Positions 45,999-57,843 of a DNA stretch of 64,000 nt are shown here, piece by piece (position 1 is the first letter of the stretch; every line of letters starts with the position of its first letter). Where the stretch lies: assembly GCF_004379255.2 (NCBI RefSeq), contig NC_056036.1, positions 42,371,576-42,435,575 of the forward strand, written 5' to 3'. The stretch comes from Salvia splendens. Lineage: Eukaryota > Streptophyta > Magnoliopsida > Lamiales > Lamiaceae. The notes under the pieces were generated by a model. The model was not told the DNA's origin. It saw only the letters and a list, made by a program, of their open reading frames with translations, and ran no database searches. The position numbers were made by a program, and so were the translations under genes.

Positions 45999-46459
45999 GA
46001 AAGGATAGACATGAGCCATTTTGGAGTTTTTCCTCAACTTAATTTTTTATATAAAATGAAAAGAGAAAATAAAATGGAAACAAACTAAACAAGAAAAGCA
46101 TTGTGACCGAGAGTGTATTTTTTTAGATTATTTATTGGCCGTCTGACTTTTTCATTATGCTTTTTTATAATTTGATGCGTTAAATAAACCCTCTAAATAA
46201 GTTTATGAACTAGGAGTACATTAAGAGTCCAGTTACGATTTTAACTTGAGTTGTCTTATTGCTCTCAAATTTTTTGCCTCTTCCATTTTGATTAAGATCT
46301 ACTTGAGGATTTTTGTACAATTACAATTGAAACCTAAATACTAATTAATATACCAAATATATGGTTAAAATATGTGTTTTGTTTGTCTAAAATACTGAAT
46401 CATTTCATTTTATTCATATAAAATTAAATAACTTATCTTATTTATTTATTAGAATGATA
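45999..46459. other. AT-rich intergenic sequence
   Basis: No gene, inverted repeat or MITE terminus was recognised here. Confidence 0.5.
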
Positions 46460-46467
46460 AATTCTAG

Positions 46468-47009
46468 TAGGGGTGTGCATTCGGGTTTCGGTTCGGTTTT
46501 TTGTCAAAACCGAACCAAAACCGAAAAACCGAATTTAGTTCAAAATCCAAACCGAACCGAACCCGAAAAACCGAAAAACCGAAAAACCGAAAACCGAACT
46601 TAACAAACCGAAAAATCCGAACAAAACCGAAAAAACCGAAAAACCCGAAAAAATAAATATAGTATTAATATATATATATATATATGTTTGTAATTTATTT
46701 TATTTTATACTATATACTAATAGAATATTTATATATAATATAAAATTAATAATACATATAATATATATAATATAGTAGAATTTATTAAAATAATATACTA
46801 TATATTATATATAATATAATATATATATAATTCGGTTTTTCGGTTTTTCGATTTTTTTCTTCGCCCGAACCGAACCGAACCGAAAAACCGAAATTTTTAT
46901 ATTTTCAAAACCGAACCGAACCGAAAAACCGAAATAACCGAACCGAATTTCAAAATTTCGGTTTGGTTCGGTTCGGATATTCGGTTTCCGGTTTTTTTGC
47001 TCACCCCTA
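46468..47009. mobile_element. hAT-type MITE (542 bp) with perfect 8-bp TSD
   Basis: The ends are TAGGGGTGTGCATTCGG and TTGCTCACCCCTA. AATTCTAG is duplicated exactly at 46460-46467 and 47010-47017. The subterminal regions are arrays of AACCGAAAAACCGAA and the inverse, around an AT core with TATATA runs. A 76-codon minus-strand frame across the right array (46805-47035) is a by-product of the repeat. Confidence 0.92.
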
Positions 47010-47017
47010 AATTCTAG

Positions 47018-48708
47018 TTCGACTACCAAAGACAAAAGGTTTTAACTTAAAATGAGAGCCCATTTGAATGGTTTATCCTTCCTTTGTCAAAATGGGCTTT
47101 AACTTCCAATGAGAAAATAGCCCATTTGATTTAATGGATAGTTTAACTCATAGTAGTAGTTTGGGGTGAGTTTTTTTTTCTATCTCAACACATAGAAAAG
47201 TGTTTTTTAAACTAAAGATAAGAAACGTTATTGGTATTGTGTCTTCAACTTTTAGCATATTTCAAAAAATATTTCTGATCCTTTTTAAAATGAAAGTTGA
47301 AATCTACAAAACACTATTAATAGTATTGTTTATTTTTTGTTAAACAGATATAGTTTGTGTGTTTGGTTAAATGCACATATGACATATCTCGCATTTATGA
47401 TATGATTATTATTTCCCAAATTGGGTTGCGACTTCAAATTATTAAATGGTCAAAACAGTCGAGACAAAATTATTTTCTAATAAAATGTTTTCTCAAGTTA
47501 CATATGTCAATAAATTCAAGAAAAATCTAAAGATTCCAACTTTTGAATGGCAATTTAATCTCAGTAATAAAAAGTTGGAAGTTTTTGTATGTTACTACCA
47601 CTTAATCATATGAGGAAATAATCTTTGCCACTTTCAATTTATGTGACAGTCTTCTTTCAAAAAGACATTAGACACGTGAGTTATCTATATAAAAAAAAGC
47701 AAGAAGATGCACCTTTTGTTTTTGGCTTCTGAGTTACCACGTTTTGTTGCATTTGTTTTTTCAGCTTTTTTTTCCTATAACAATTTTTAAGCTTGTAGTA
47801 CTATAATCTACACAACTGTTAATAAGAAATTCTTCAAAAAATAAAATGAATAAAGAAACAATAACTATTAATGCATGGATTAATTATATTATTATGCGTG
47901 CTATAAGATTTGAGAGCTTAACAAACTGAAAATATAAGTTCAAGAACTTAACACACTACAAAATCTAATAGTTTAGACCTCAAATAATATAATGCCTTCG
48001 TCCATAATCAATAGTCCAATTGTTTCACTTGTTCACAGAAATTAATTCAGTTTTATTTACTGCAATAAGTTTTTCAAATAAGATCAATCTTATTCTACAC
48101 TTATAATGCTCCAATCATAATGCTTCAAACTTCAATCATTTGTTCTATATATCTTTCTCATTAGTCTATTGGTAGTGATAGAAGGAAATATATTCCAATA
48201 AAGTACTAATGATTAGTCTTTCTTAAAGTAATAATCCGAGGAGCATTATACTCCATTCACCCGGCAATATCAATCCTTTTGTCATTTCAGTATGTCAAGC
48301 CAATAAAAATACATTTCACTTTTACTATAAATTGTAATTATATCTCACATACTTACCCATTTCACACACTTTAATTATAAACTAATAAATAATGATCAGG
48401 ATTACATTTCACTATTTTTTTAACTTATACTTTCTTAATATTTTTTAAAATCCATGTTATAAGAAATAAAGCTTAGTGGACGTGGGAATAAATTTTGGTA
48501 GGGTTAGAATAATATTTTGTTGTAGTTAAATGTAACTGCACCAAAGTCTATACTCCAAATATCTCAATTAAGTTGATAACTTTAGTGCAAGACATTGTAT
48601 TTTATGCAAAAAAATCAGTTTTATTATTATACTAGTAGTACATTTTATTATTATTATTAAATATTATTAAAGCTATCCCTTTTATTTACCCATTGGCCAG
48701 AATATAGT
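47018..48708. other. AT-rich intergenic sequence
   Basis: I see no gene, RNA gene or complete mobile element in these ~1.7 kb. Confidence 0.5.
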
Positions 48709-48717
48709 CCAGGAGAG

Positions 48718-49914
48718 GGGGTAATTCTTTTTTTTACTAGCCTACAACTAATATTCTTTTTGTATACTGGACTTTTTTTTTTCCGGCTTTGGGAGAGACG
48801 CATCATGCGTCTCCTTTTAATAAAACGCATCACGGTCATGCGTCTTCCAATTTTTTCGATTTTCTTTTAACGACGCATGACGCTAATGCGTCTTAGAGAG
48901 AGACGCATCTATCTCATGCGTCTCTTGTTTTTTTTTTAATTTTACGGACGACGCATGACCGTCATGCGTGCGTCTCTAATTCGAATAAAACATACGGGAC
49001 AGAGGCAGTAGCTCCCATTTCTGCGCGAGAGAAGGAGAGCTGCCTTGTTGTCTCATTTGAAAAATACTAGTATATATGTGCATGCTTTTAATTAGTTAAT
49101 AAAACAATTCGGTTCATAATTAGAGAAAAATGCAAAAGTCTGTTTCACACAGTAACAAAATCTGTAAATAAAAACCTACTAGAGACCAAAATTGGACTTT
49201 AGATCAAAATATCGTATTGAGCATGAGATCTAGACTTTATGCTGACTTTGCTGCAAGTTGTTTTTCATTTATTTACCTTTTGACTCATGTTGGAACTCTT
49301 ATTCACAGATATTTTTCCTTATGAAGAATTTTGTGTTAACTGGTTCTTGTTTCATGGGATGCTGTATTCTTTGATACACCCATAGTCTACTTCAAATTAT
49401 TTGCTTTGTTATACTATTAAACTATGTTATTTTTTGTCTAAAGTCCAATTTTGGTCTATAGTAGGTTTTTATTTACAGATTTTGTTACTGTGTGAAACAG
49501 ACTTTTACATTTTTCTCTAATTATGGACCGAATTGTTTTATTAACTAATTAAAAGCATGCACATATATACTAGTATTTTTCAAATGAGACAACAAGGCAG
49601 CTCTCCTTCTCTCGCGCAGAAATGGGAGCTACTGCCTCTGTCCCGTATGTTTTATTCGAATTAGAGACGCACGCATGACGGTCATGCGTCGTCCGTAAAA
49701 TTAAAAAAAAAACAAGAGACGCATGAGAGAGATGCGTCTCTCTCTAAGACGCATTAGCGTCATGCGTCGTTAAAAAATTTTGAAAAAATTGGATGCGTTT
49801 CATTAAAAGTAGATGCATGATGCTCATGCGTCTCTCCCAAAGCCGGAACAAAAAAAAAGGCTAGTACACAAAAAGAATGTTAGTTGTAGGCTAGTAAAAA
49901 AAAGAATTACCCCA
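48718..49914. mobile_element. MULE-like foldback element (1.2 kb) with GACGCAT palindrome arrays and 9-bp TSD
   Basis: CCAGGAGAG occurs at 48709-48717 and 49915-49923, a 9-bp target duplication as made by Mutator-like elements. The ends GGGGTAATTCTTTTTTTTAC and the inverse are near-identical, and the whole left arm (to about 49205) is repeated in inverse from about 49436; the loop is ~230 bp. Each arm holds about five short inverted modules of the form GACGCAT-N(1-9)-ATGCGTC near 48797, 48823, 48871, 48901 and 48951. There is no coding capacity. Arm identity is high by eye, which suggests recent insertion or strong pairing constraint. Confidence 0.85.
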
Positions 49915-49923
49915 CCAGGAGAG

Positions 49924-51020
49924 AGCAAAGAAGAAAAGTTGGCAAAAGAAAATGACATAAGAAAGAAAAAAGTAGGCAATAAAGCAGGCGCTCAAATCAG
50001 AATAATTTTGGTCTTTTTGGGTGAGAAAATGATATTAGATGTTGACCTTATTCTCTATATAAGAAAAAAGATTCTTATGCTTATGACAAATTTAATAAAA
50101 ACAAAATTCTAAATAAAGAAGAAGATATTCATACCCTCTTCAAGAATGAAGCCAATAAGCCTTTCCACAAAAATACAGGCATTTTCCATCATCATAAAGA
50201 ATAAGATATATTATGATCATTCTTGGCCTTCTGACTGTTATCCAAAAAGGAATTTGGACGATGTGATAATAATAAATAAGAGATAGTTTTAAGAATATTG
50301 CTAAATAACTTGTAATAAGAGCTAATTTTGATGGTTCAAATTAAGTGGTTTATAATTATTAAAAGGGAAAACCATGCACATATTTAAATTTTAGTACAGT
50401 ACGATTTAAATTACTATAATTTTACCTCAATTTACAATTGTGTTACGAATTAAACTTTTTACGGATGAAATTGGAGGTAGTGTAGAAATAAGTTTTCCAA
50501 CATGGAAAAAACATTTGTTTTTCAAAATATTATCGTTTAAGTAGACTTGAAACTGTGTTGTTTGTCGCATCTCACGGTTGTGTGAAAGTCAGATTGATGT
50601 TCACAAATGAACAACTGAAATTTGAGTATTTGCTATTTGGACAACTGAAATTTGTAAAAAAATTATACTCCAATTTGTAGGATTTGAACTACATGAGACT
50701 GATCAAAGTCAATCGAATCTAAAGTTGTAATTTACATATCAATTTCCCTTATTAAAAACAGAATAAGATAAATAACATTAAATTCATTTGATATAAGTAT
50801 TTGTGCTTCAGCAATATATTAACAAGTGAAAACATAAACCTGCTGCAAAAGAAGTTGACATATAAAAGCAAGAAATCTGAAAATGGCAAAGCAGAAAAAT
50901 GGACAGAGACACCACAAGAAACATCATCATCTGTCTCTCTCCATTTCTCAATCCACACACACTACTAATAACTGTCCAAATAAAAGTGACTGTCACACTG
51001 CCCTGCAACTCCCACACACA
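49924..51020. other. AT-rich intergenic sequence upstream of the small gene
   Basis: No gene was recognised up to about 51020. The stretch 50880-51060 is the probable promoter of the gene at 51116, with a CT/CA-rich tract and a TATA-like CTATATCTATATAACA at 51029-51044. Confidence 0.45.
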
Positions 51021-51115
51021 CTTTTCCTATATCTATATAACAATAAGACCACCATTTTTTCACTCTCCCAACACAGAACTAAAGAGAGCTCTTTTATATA
51101 CACATAGGCCTAGAA

Positions 51116-51301
51116 ATGGGGGAAGGAGGGGCAGTTGTTTATGGGAAGAAGATGTTGAAGAGATTGGTGTTGAGAGTGAAGATGATGATGGTGATGAAGA
51201 AGAAGAAGAAGAAGGAGAGGACTGATTTCAGCTTCTGCTATGATCCTTTGAGCTATGCTCTCAACTTTGATGATGGCAATTTTGGCTTTTTTTGCACATA
51301 G
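51116..51301 (+). CDS. Small basic plant protein with YDPLSYALNFDDG motif (61 aa)
   Basis: The frame reads MGEGGAVVYGKKMLKRLVLR, a Lys/Met-rich middle with seven Lys in a row (about residues 28-33 and around), then FCYDPLSYALNFDDGNFGFF and a stop. The C-terminal motif (residues 42-54) is, to my recollection, shared by a set of short uncharacterised plant proteins with a basic N-terminus. A TATA-like element lies 70-90 bp upstream and the leader is CT-rich, as in an expressed plant gene. No function can be assigned; there is no signal peptide or membrane span. The repeated GATGATGGTGATGAAGAAG codons in the middle are low complexity, which lowers confidence. Confidence 0.55.
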   Translation: MGEGGAVVYGKKMLKRLVLRVKMMMVMKKKKKKERTDFSFCYDPLSYALNFDDGNFGFFCT

Positions 51302-51878
51302 ATATTGCTATTCAACTTCATTAATTTCATGTTGGTTTCTTCCTATTTTGAGGTTTGGATCTTGGAATAGTTAGTGATCATGGTTCAATTATGTGAGTGG
51401 AAATGTGGTAACTGATCTCTACATTAAACTTCATGTTATAACCCAATGTGCACTATTAAAAAAGGAGTATTTTCTTTACTTATTTGCATTTTGACTAATA
51501 TATTCAGGTTCCCTATTCCTAGAAACGACTCGATAACAAAATCAACACAAAGTCATTCTCTCTTTCTATGTCTACTTTGTCATTAGGATAACATTGGATT
51601 CTCTTCGTTGACGTTTATTGAGATACAATATGAGATGCACCAAAATAAACTTTATATTCAACTAAACTAGTTATAGGGTAGATTAAGATGGATAATCGTG
51701 AAACACAATGCAATCATAGTACTTTAAAGACGGCCGAGATACTATGTGACAAGTCAAATTTTTTTAGAGAAAAAACAACCAAACAAGATACATATAAACA
51801 TAATCACTAGCTATGAGCAACTGGAAACCAAACGGATCCTTAGTGTACGTAAACAAGACTACTACACTATACAATAGT
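51302..51878. other. 3' flank of the small gene, up to the LTR element
   Basis: Probable 3' untranslated sequence followed by intergenic DNA; no other feature was recognised. Confidence 0.5.
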
Positions 51879-52266
51879 TGTAACGACCCGCTAAATCGAT
51901 ATTATTATAAACTATATTATTAGCTTGATTATCTATATAAGTGACTTTTAAGCGATTAAATCCGAACTGCGATAGATCGTTGTTGTTGTTTGTTTTAACG
52001 TTTGGTAAGTGAATAAAACACGTAAATATGTTACACCAATATGAATATAATAAATTTAAATGAATAAATAAATAAGACCCCAAAATTTAAAATTTTAATG
52101 TCCGATACATTCAACAAAAATCCAACAAAATTAAATTTGTACATCATGCGTTTTAAGAAAATCGGGTACTTCAACACGGACGGCCACGAACTTGAACCGA
52201 TTATACCTACAACAAATTAAATGATTAAGTAAGCAAATACTCAAATAAAAAAAAAGAGAAATTAAA

Positions 52267-52298
<32 letters not shown>

Positions 52299-55174
52299 TT
52301 TTAAACATATCCGAGAAGGAACAATTGCCATTGCAGCATTTAATGCTGCCTTAATGAGTAGTAGAAAAAAAGATGCTACATTAATGAATCTTATCAAGAA
52401 AGGATGATGCATTAATGAAGTGTGGAAAAAAAAATCCTTATCCTTTGACACATATGGTGATTATTCTTGCAAGATAAATCTTTTATAAATGAGTACAATT
52501 ACTCACTTTCTTTCACCAAAAAAAAAAAGATCACCATCATATATTCTCATTTCCCTTCACATAATCCCTTCACATAATCCCTTCACAAACCCCACATCAA
52601 TCTCACAACAAATCCGAGCAGGGGAAGGAAGCAATCCATCGAGACTTTTGCATATCATAAAGACTGACAAATTCACAATCCTCTTTCACAATCAAACAAA
52701 AGTAAGTACCACAACTCATTTATCCACATATTGAAATATTACATATAGACAATTTAGCACCTCGAGAACATAGTTGTTATAGCATCTGCTACCACAAGTT
52801 ACAAGTTTAACAACATACTGTATTTTCACCAAATCTTCATATAGGCATATACCACTCCAAATTCACCAAATTCAGTAAATAAAAATAAAATAAAATCCTA
52901 CTACCTTAATAACTAGAAAGAAGGAGAAAAACTTACCTCTATGAATCTGTCGGATTCCGGCAGCGAGCTCGGCATCCCGGAGACGACGAAGGCAGCCTCA
53001 CACCTCTATGACTTTCAATAAAATCTTGACAAATCTATAAAGTTTAAACACAAAACACATAAATGAAAGATTTAAATCTTTTAGAAGATAAAAAAAAAAA
53101 GAGAAGAAGAGAAAGAAATTTAAGTATTTACCTTCCGGGAGTTCGGCGAGGAGGCGGCGGCCGGGGCTGGAGTGACGCCGGGAAGCTGCTCCGGTAGCAC
53201 GAGGCGCGGAGGAGGGCGAAGCCGCCGCCTGTGCATGCACAGTAGCGGCGGCGGCGGCGACAGATCCGGGAAAGGAAGAGGGAGCCGAGGGAGAGAAAGG
53301 AGAGGGAGAGGAAGGAGGCGACGGAGGCGGATCCGCGGCTCCGGCAGATCCGCGAGGCGGCTCCGGCAGATCCGCGAGGCGGCGCCGGCAGATCGGGGGA
53401 GAGAGAGAGAGAAGGTAGCGGCGTACGGTGAAGAGGGAGAGAAGAGAAAGGGAGAGATGAGGAGGAGGAAGAGAACACCGTCGGAGACGAAAATGGAAGC
53501 GGAGGCGGTGCTGGTGGGGTGGCTGGTCGACGAATAGAAGAGGGAGATTTTTCCTAATTTTTGTGAAATTGGGGGAGAAGGTGAATAGTGATTAGGTGAG
53601 AGAGAGTAGTGATACGTGTGGTGGAAGGGGAGTATATGGACTAATTTAATTATTGAAATGGGCTAGTCTCTTTTCTCTAATTAGATGTTGGGCCTTTGGT
53701 TTTTAAAAGAATTGGGCCTCATTAAATTAAAGTAGATGATTTATTTAGTTGGACTCCATTTATTTTATTTTGGGCTTTAAACTTTTAATTGGAGATATAA
53801 GGTGGGAAAATAATTTAGTTTTGGGCCGATAATTAATCGTGACGAATATTTAAATAATCTTCAGAATAATTCAAAGAGTGAATAATTTTATCTTAAGTCG
53901 GAAATAATTACGTCGAAGAGAAATAATTTGCGGGAATTTAATCATACACGCTTAACTAAATATTAGGATTAATTTCTACATCTTGGAGGAATTTTATCCT
54001 AAGTCCAAAGTAAATATATTTTTTTGAGGGAAAATAATTTCAATTATTATTTTATGTGCTTAAATAATTTTGGGATTTTAATTCGATATCGTGGAGGGAA
54101 ATACGAGGAGCCAACGGAAGAATTATGGGGGTAAGCGGCCGACCGGCGTCTCAAGCAACGCCTTGGGCGGCCGCCGAATAATCGAAAATACGGGAAAATC
54201 GAGAAACGAGATAAAAGACTTTAATGATGGTGCATGCATTCTAATTTAAGTAGTTGTCCTTGAGTCTAATTAGGGTATTATTATATTGTGATATTTTTTA
54301 AAAAGGTACGTCCGCAAGTAAAATCGGAACGAAAGATTCAAGCTAAGGGAACTAAACATTCAAGGTGAGCTTTCTTATACTAAAAATACAAATTGTATTT
54401 TATGAAAACTTGAACACATGTTCGTGATTTTTAAAGATGTTGTCTTGCCATAAATGTTTTTGTGTATGATGCCTATCTGTTGGCTACGGCCAAGTGAATT
54501 ATGAATGATGATATAAGTCGAATTCGGGTCCCAGTGAGGGTGGTGTCCCCACTCGGACTAGTGTACACAAGCTCCCTCTGCATGTTGGGCAGAGCAGGTG
54601 ACCGAGGAAGGTGGCCACCTTCCCGGCACAAGAATACCTCTGACATGTTGGGCAGAGAAGGTGACCGTGCGAGAACACCATCTCGACGGCACAATGTGAT
54701 CAGATATGGCTAAGTACAGGAAAAAAAAAGGACTGCAGTCCAATGTGATATTATTAGTAAGCTCGGGTCTTTTCAACACCACCCCGAGTGTTACTGTGAT
54801 GATGGCTTGACAATATTTTCAAATGTATATGTGTAATTGTCGGCAATGTGTTCACTGAGTACTTTTTGTACTCAGCCCTGTATATATTTCTAAATGTGCA
54901 GGTTGAGCAGCGAAGTGGTGGAGGAAGTGCTATTGAGACAAGACATTTAATTCAGTCAGATTTTGACTCTCGGAGGTTCATGTCTTCATACATGGAACCG
55001 CGTTCATTTGTTTCCGTTGTGCATCTTAAAAGACTCAAGTCTATTTTGTTCAAAACTCTGATTTTATTTCGAGCTATGGTCGATTTGTATTTTCCCCTTT
55101 CTTCCCCGCTTCTTTAATCCTCCCCTAGTCGCGATCAACCGTGTTTTCTATCCTTAGAAAATGCGGTCGTGACA
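51879..55174 (+). repeat. 5' LTR of the LARD-like element
   Basis: This LTR is 3296 bp. It includes a (TA)n tract at ~52272-52299, a GC-rich block at 53130-53540, and a pair of ~30-bp units (ATGTTGGGCAGAG followed by AGGTGACCG) near 54580 and 54650. It differs from the 3' copy by only scattered substitutions and 1-4 bp indels. Confidence 0.93.
53128..53478 (-). other. GC-rich antisense open frame inside the 5' LTR (copy at 59094-59444)
   Basis: The minus strand has a 116-codon frame opening MFSSSSSSLPFSSLPLHRT and rich in Ser, Pro and Arg; the same frame is open in the other LTR with few changes. Just beyond it the minus strand shows splice-like junctions (CTCCCGGAAG|GTAAAT near 53130 and ACAGATTCATAGAG|GTAAGT near 52940). 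It could be a captured host gene 5' end or simply biased composition; no domain is recognised. Equal preservation in both LTRs only reflects their common age. Confidence 0.3.
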
Positions 55175-55177
55175 GAG

Positions 55178-55189
55178 TGGTATCAGAGC
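55178..55189 (+). other. Primer-binding site of the LARD-like element
   Basis: TGGTATCAGAGC is complementary to the 3' end of the initiator methionine tRNA, the primer used by most plant gypsy elements. It lies 3 bp after the 5' LTR. Confidence 0.9.
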
Positions 55190-57843
55190 ATTCTTTCTAG
55201 CTCTGAACCCGAGAGTCTTCTTTGAAAATGTTTGGTCTAGCCTTATTCCACTGGACTGTCGAATCGATGAAAATGCTCTTAGCACTTCCCCCCAATCGCG
55301 CTCAATGAGGAAAAAGGTAACTTGTTCTTTTTCAAAAGAAAGTCAAGTTGTTTGAAAGTTTAAAATGGGGAAATAACTCATGCAATTAATTAGAATGAAC
55401 AGATGAAAATGCTGAGTTTAAAGGAAGAGTTGATGTTTCTTGATTTGGTAGCGTGCTTAAAGAAAGAGTTAGTATGTCTTTTCTTGGCTAAAGACTGCGA
55501 ATGTATGAATAAAAGAAATAAATTTCTTGAATGGAAAATAAAAAAGAAGGGGTACTGAAATATGAAAGTATAAAGTATATGAGTATGGTGCCAATTGTTG
55601 AAATGATGCCTCTTTTTGAGTATGTGAAATGATACCTCTTTTTGAGTAGTCATTGAATCATGTTGCTAGTATGGGGAAATCGAAATTTCCAAGAACTTAG
55701 AATACTTAGTTATGCGTTCCTTTTAGAACACAATATGAACTCGAACTTAGAAGTACAGTATGAACATTTCTCGCTTTCCCGAGCGACGAAAAGAAAGTAC
55801 GCGATAAGAAAGAAACTTCGTCACGAGAAAAGCAATCCAACATAGAACAAAACAAAACGATGTTTCTAGAAAGATGGTGGGGGCTAAAGGCAATTTTCTA
55901 CGTCCCAATGACATGAATAATCTGGGTTAGCCATTGTCTTTCTTGACAATCCAATCACTCCAAAGGATCATACCTTTGATCCAACTAAGCGATGTACACA
56001 TACATAGCAGGAGAATATGATTACAATGTTAACAAAGAACCTAGCTTCACAATAATAAGTAAACAGAAATGGCGTGTTACGAGGATGGGCGTTATGACGA
56101 ACCGAGAGTACCAGAGAGTCATAATCCCCACATATGGTCATTTGACGTGATCGTAAGGTGAAAGTAGCTTGTGACCAAGGTTTCCCATAACTCGTTTACT
56201 ATCCTCTATAAAGAGTTAAACAACGGAGTATCACCATCGTAGTTAACCAGGAAGATTCATCAGCAATGCTTACTTGGATTCCCATGAATTCCATTTTCTC
56301 GAATCCCCCTGATCAAAATACTTTTGTTGAATTAAGATCTTAAGTGACTCCTTTTGCAAGGTAATGTACCATTATTTTCCCTCTTCTATGTCAAGGTTGT
56401 GAATCACTTTCAGTTTTGAGCTTGCTCCCACATGTTTTCTGATAACCTCCAGTGACTACGGTCCTTCTTTACTCGTTCTGTATAAAAGCAATACTTTGAC
56501 TCTCTGAATTCTTGCCACCAAACTCCTATACTAGGAGTTGCTTTATTTATAGCCTTCAGAACGAACATGTTTCCCTAAACTATTGTCTCTTCAATGATAA
56601 TATATTCTTCAAAGATCATTAGTAGACCTTTAGTGTTTTCAAATGTGCTTGCTGACACTTATTAATTTATAAAGAGTAGTCACCTCTTCTTAATCGTACT
56701 ATAATTATTCCATCATGCTTTGAGCTCTTTAGCAACTCCAAGTCTAAAGTAATTTGCTCTCTTCCCGAACTAGTTTGCTCTGGTTGTCTTCTCTACTAGT
56801 TAATTTCCGTGATTTGGTTGTAAACTTTGTGAATTCATTAACGTGATATAGTATCACGATGTGGTTGACCAAAAATGGTAGTTCCTTGTTATTCTTCTTT
56901 CTCAAATCCACTTGAGACCAATCATTTTCAGTCTTACTATATTAGAGCAGCCATCTGGTGAGACCTTAAAGCTTTTAATTTGACCCTTTGTGTTTTCAGA
57001 CATACTTATTGACAAGCTCTTTGTTTTACATGAGTACTCTCATCTTCTGAATTCAAATATGACTGTTGTCTCTTGATTTGAGCTTTTCTGCAAACTCCAT
57101 GTTAAAGCTAGCACATTGCTTCTCCCTTGGCTAGTTTCCTCTTGTTGCCCTCTTTATTAGTTAATTTCCCTGAATTGCTTATAAACTCTAAAAATTTCGT
57201 TGATATGATCTTCTATCACAGTGTTGTCAAGCAAATTGCAATTGTTTGTTTTTCCTATTCTTTTCAATCCAATTGTATCCAACCATCTCAGGTCTTCCTG
57301 TTAGCATCTGGGATACTTGAAACTTTTCTACCTGACTGTTCATTTTGATTATATTATTGGCCACCTATTATTGACATCTACATTCTATCCATCATACCCC
57401 ACTTTTGCAATTATTCCATCTGGCAAGCTCTTCCCACAATAAAATTTCCAAGCTCTATGGGTATAGCTCAAGCCCTTTGAAGTTGTATCTTTTCTTTTTT
57501 TGGGAGTGAGCATAATGAGCCCAATTGAGCCTAGTCTTGCACTTCATGAAAACCTTTGTTGCAAGCTACTGGTGAAAGTTTGTGGTGAACCAAACACTCG
57601 CGTAATTGAAATAACTATAATCGTTTTATTTTCATGACTACCTTGGAGCCTACATAAAGCAAGAACGATTCGAATATTTCTATTGAAATCCCAAATTCAG
57701 TTCCTGTCAAAGTTAAAACGGTTAGATCAACTCTATATTTCCTCGCGTGAGACCCTCATGGGAGTTAGAGGAGAAATATCCCGAGCCTTTTATCTAAGTA
57801 CTTCCTAAATTTCGGGACGAAATTTCTTTTAAGGGGGATAGTA
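55190..57843 (+). other. Interior of the LARD-like element, non-coding
   Basis: No open frame longer than about 90 codons occurs on either strand, and none resembles gag or pol. 56700-57005 and 57060-57345 are two diverged direct repeats, aligned by ACTAGTTAATTTCCGTGATT versus ATTAGTTAATTTCCCTGAAT and by the ATCACGATGTGGTTG versus ATCACAGTGTTGTCA blocks. A purine tract sits at 57831-57840. Confidence 0.8.

Noticed and set aside
46805..47035. 76-codon frame rich in FGF/RFG repeats
   Set aside because: It is generated by the TTCGGT arrays of the hAT MITE.
53172..53537. 121-codon plus-strand Arg/Gly-rich frame
   Set aside because: It is the opposite strand of the GC-rich LTR block, where every frame is open by composition.
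55390..55653. 87-codon minus-strand frame in the LARD interior
   Set aside because: Phe/His/Ser-rich low-complexity translation with no similarity to gag or pol.
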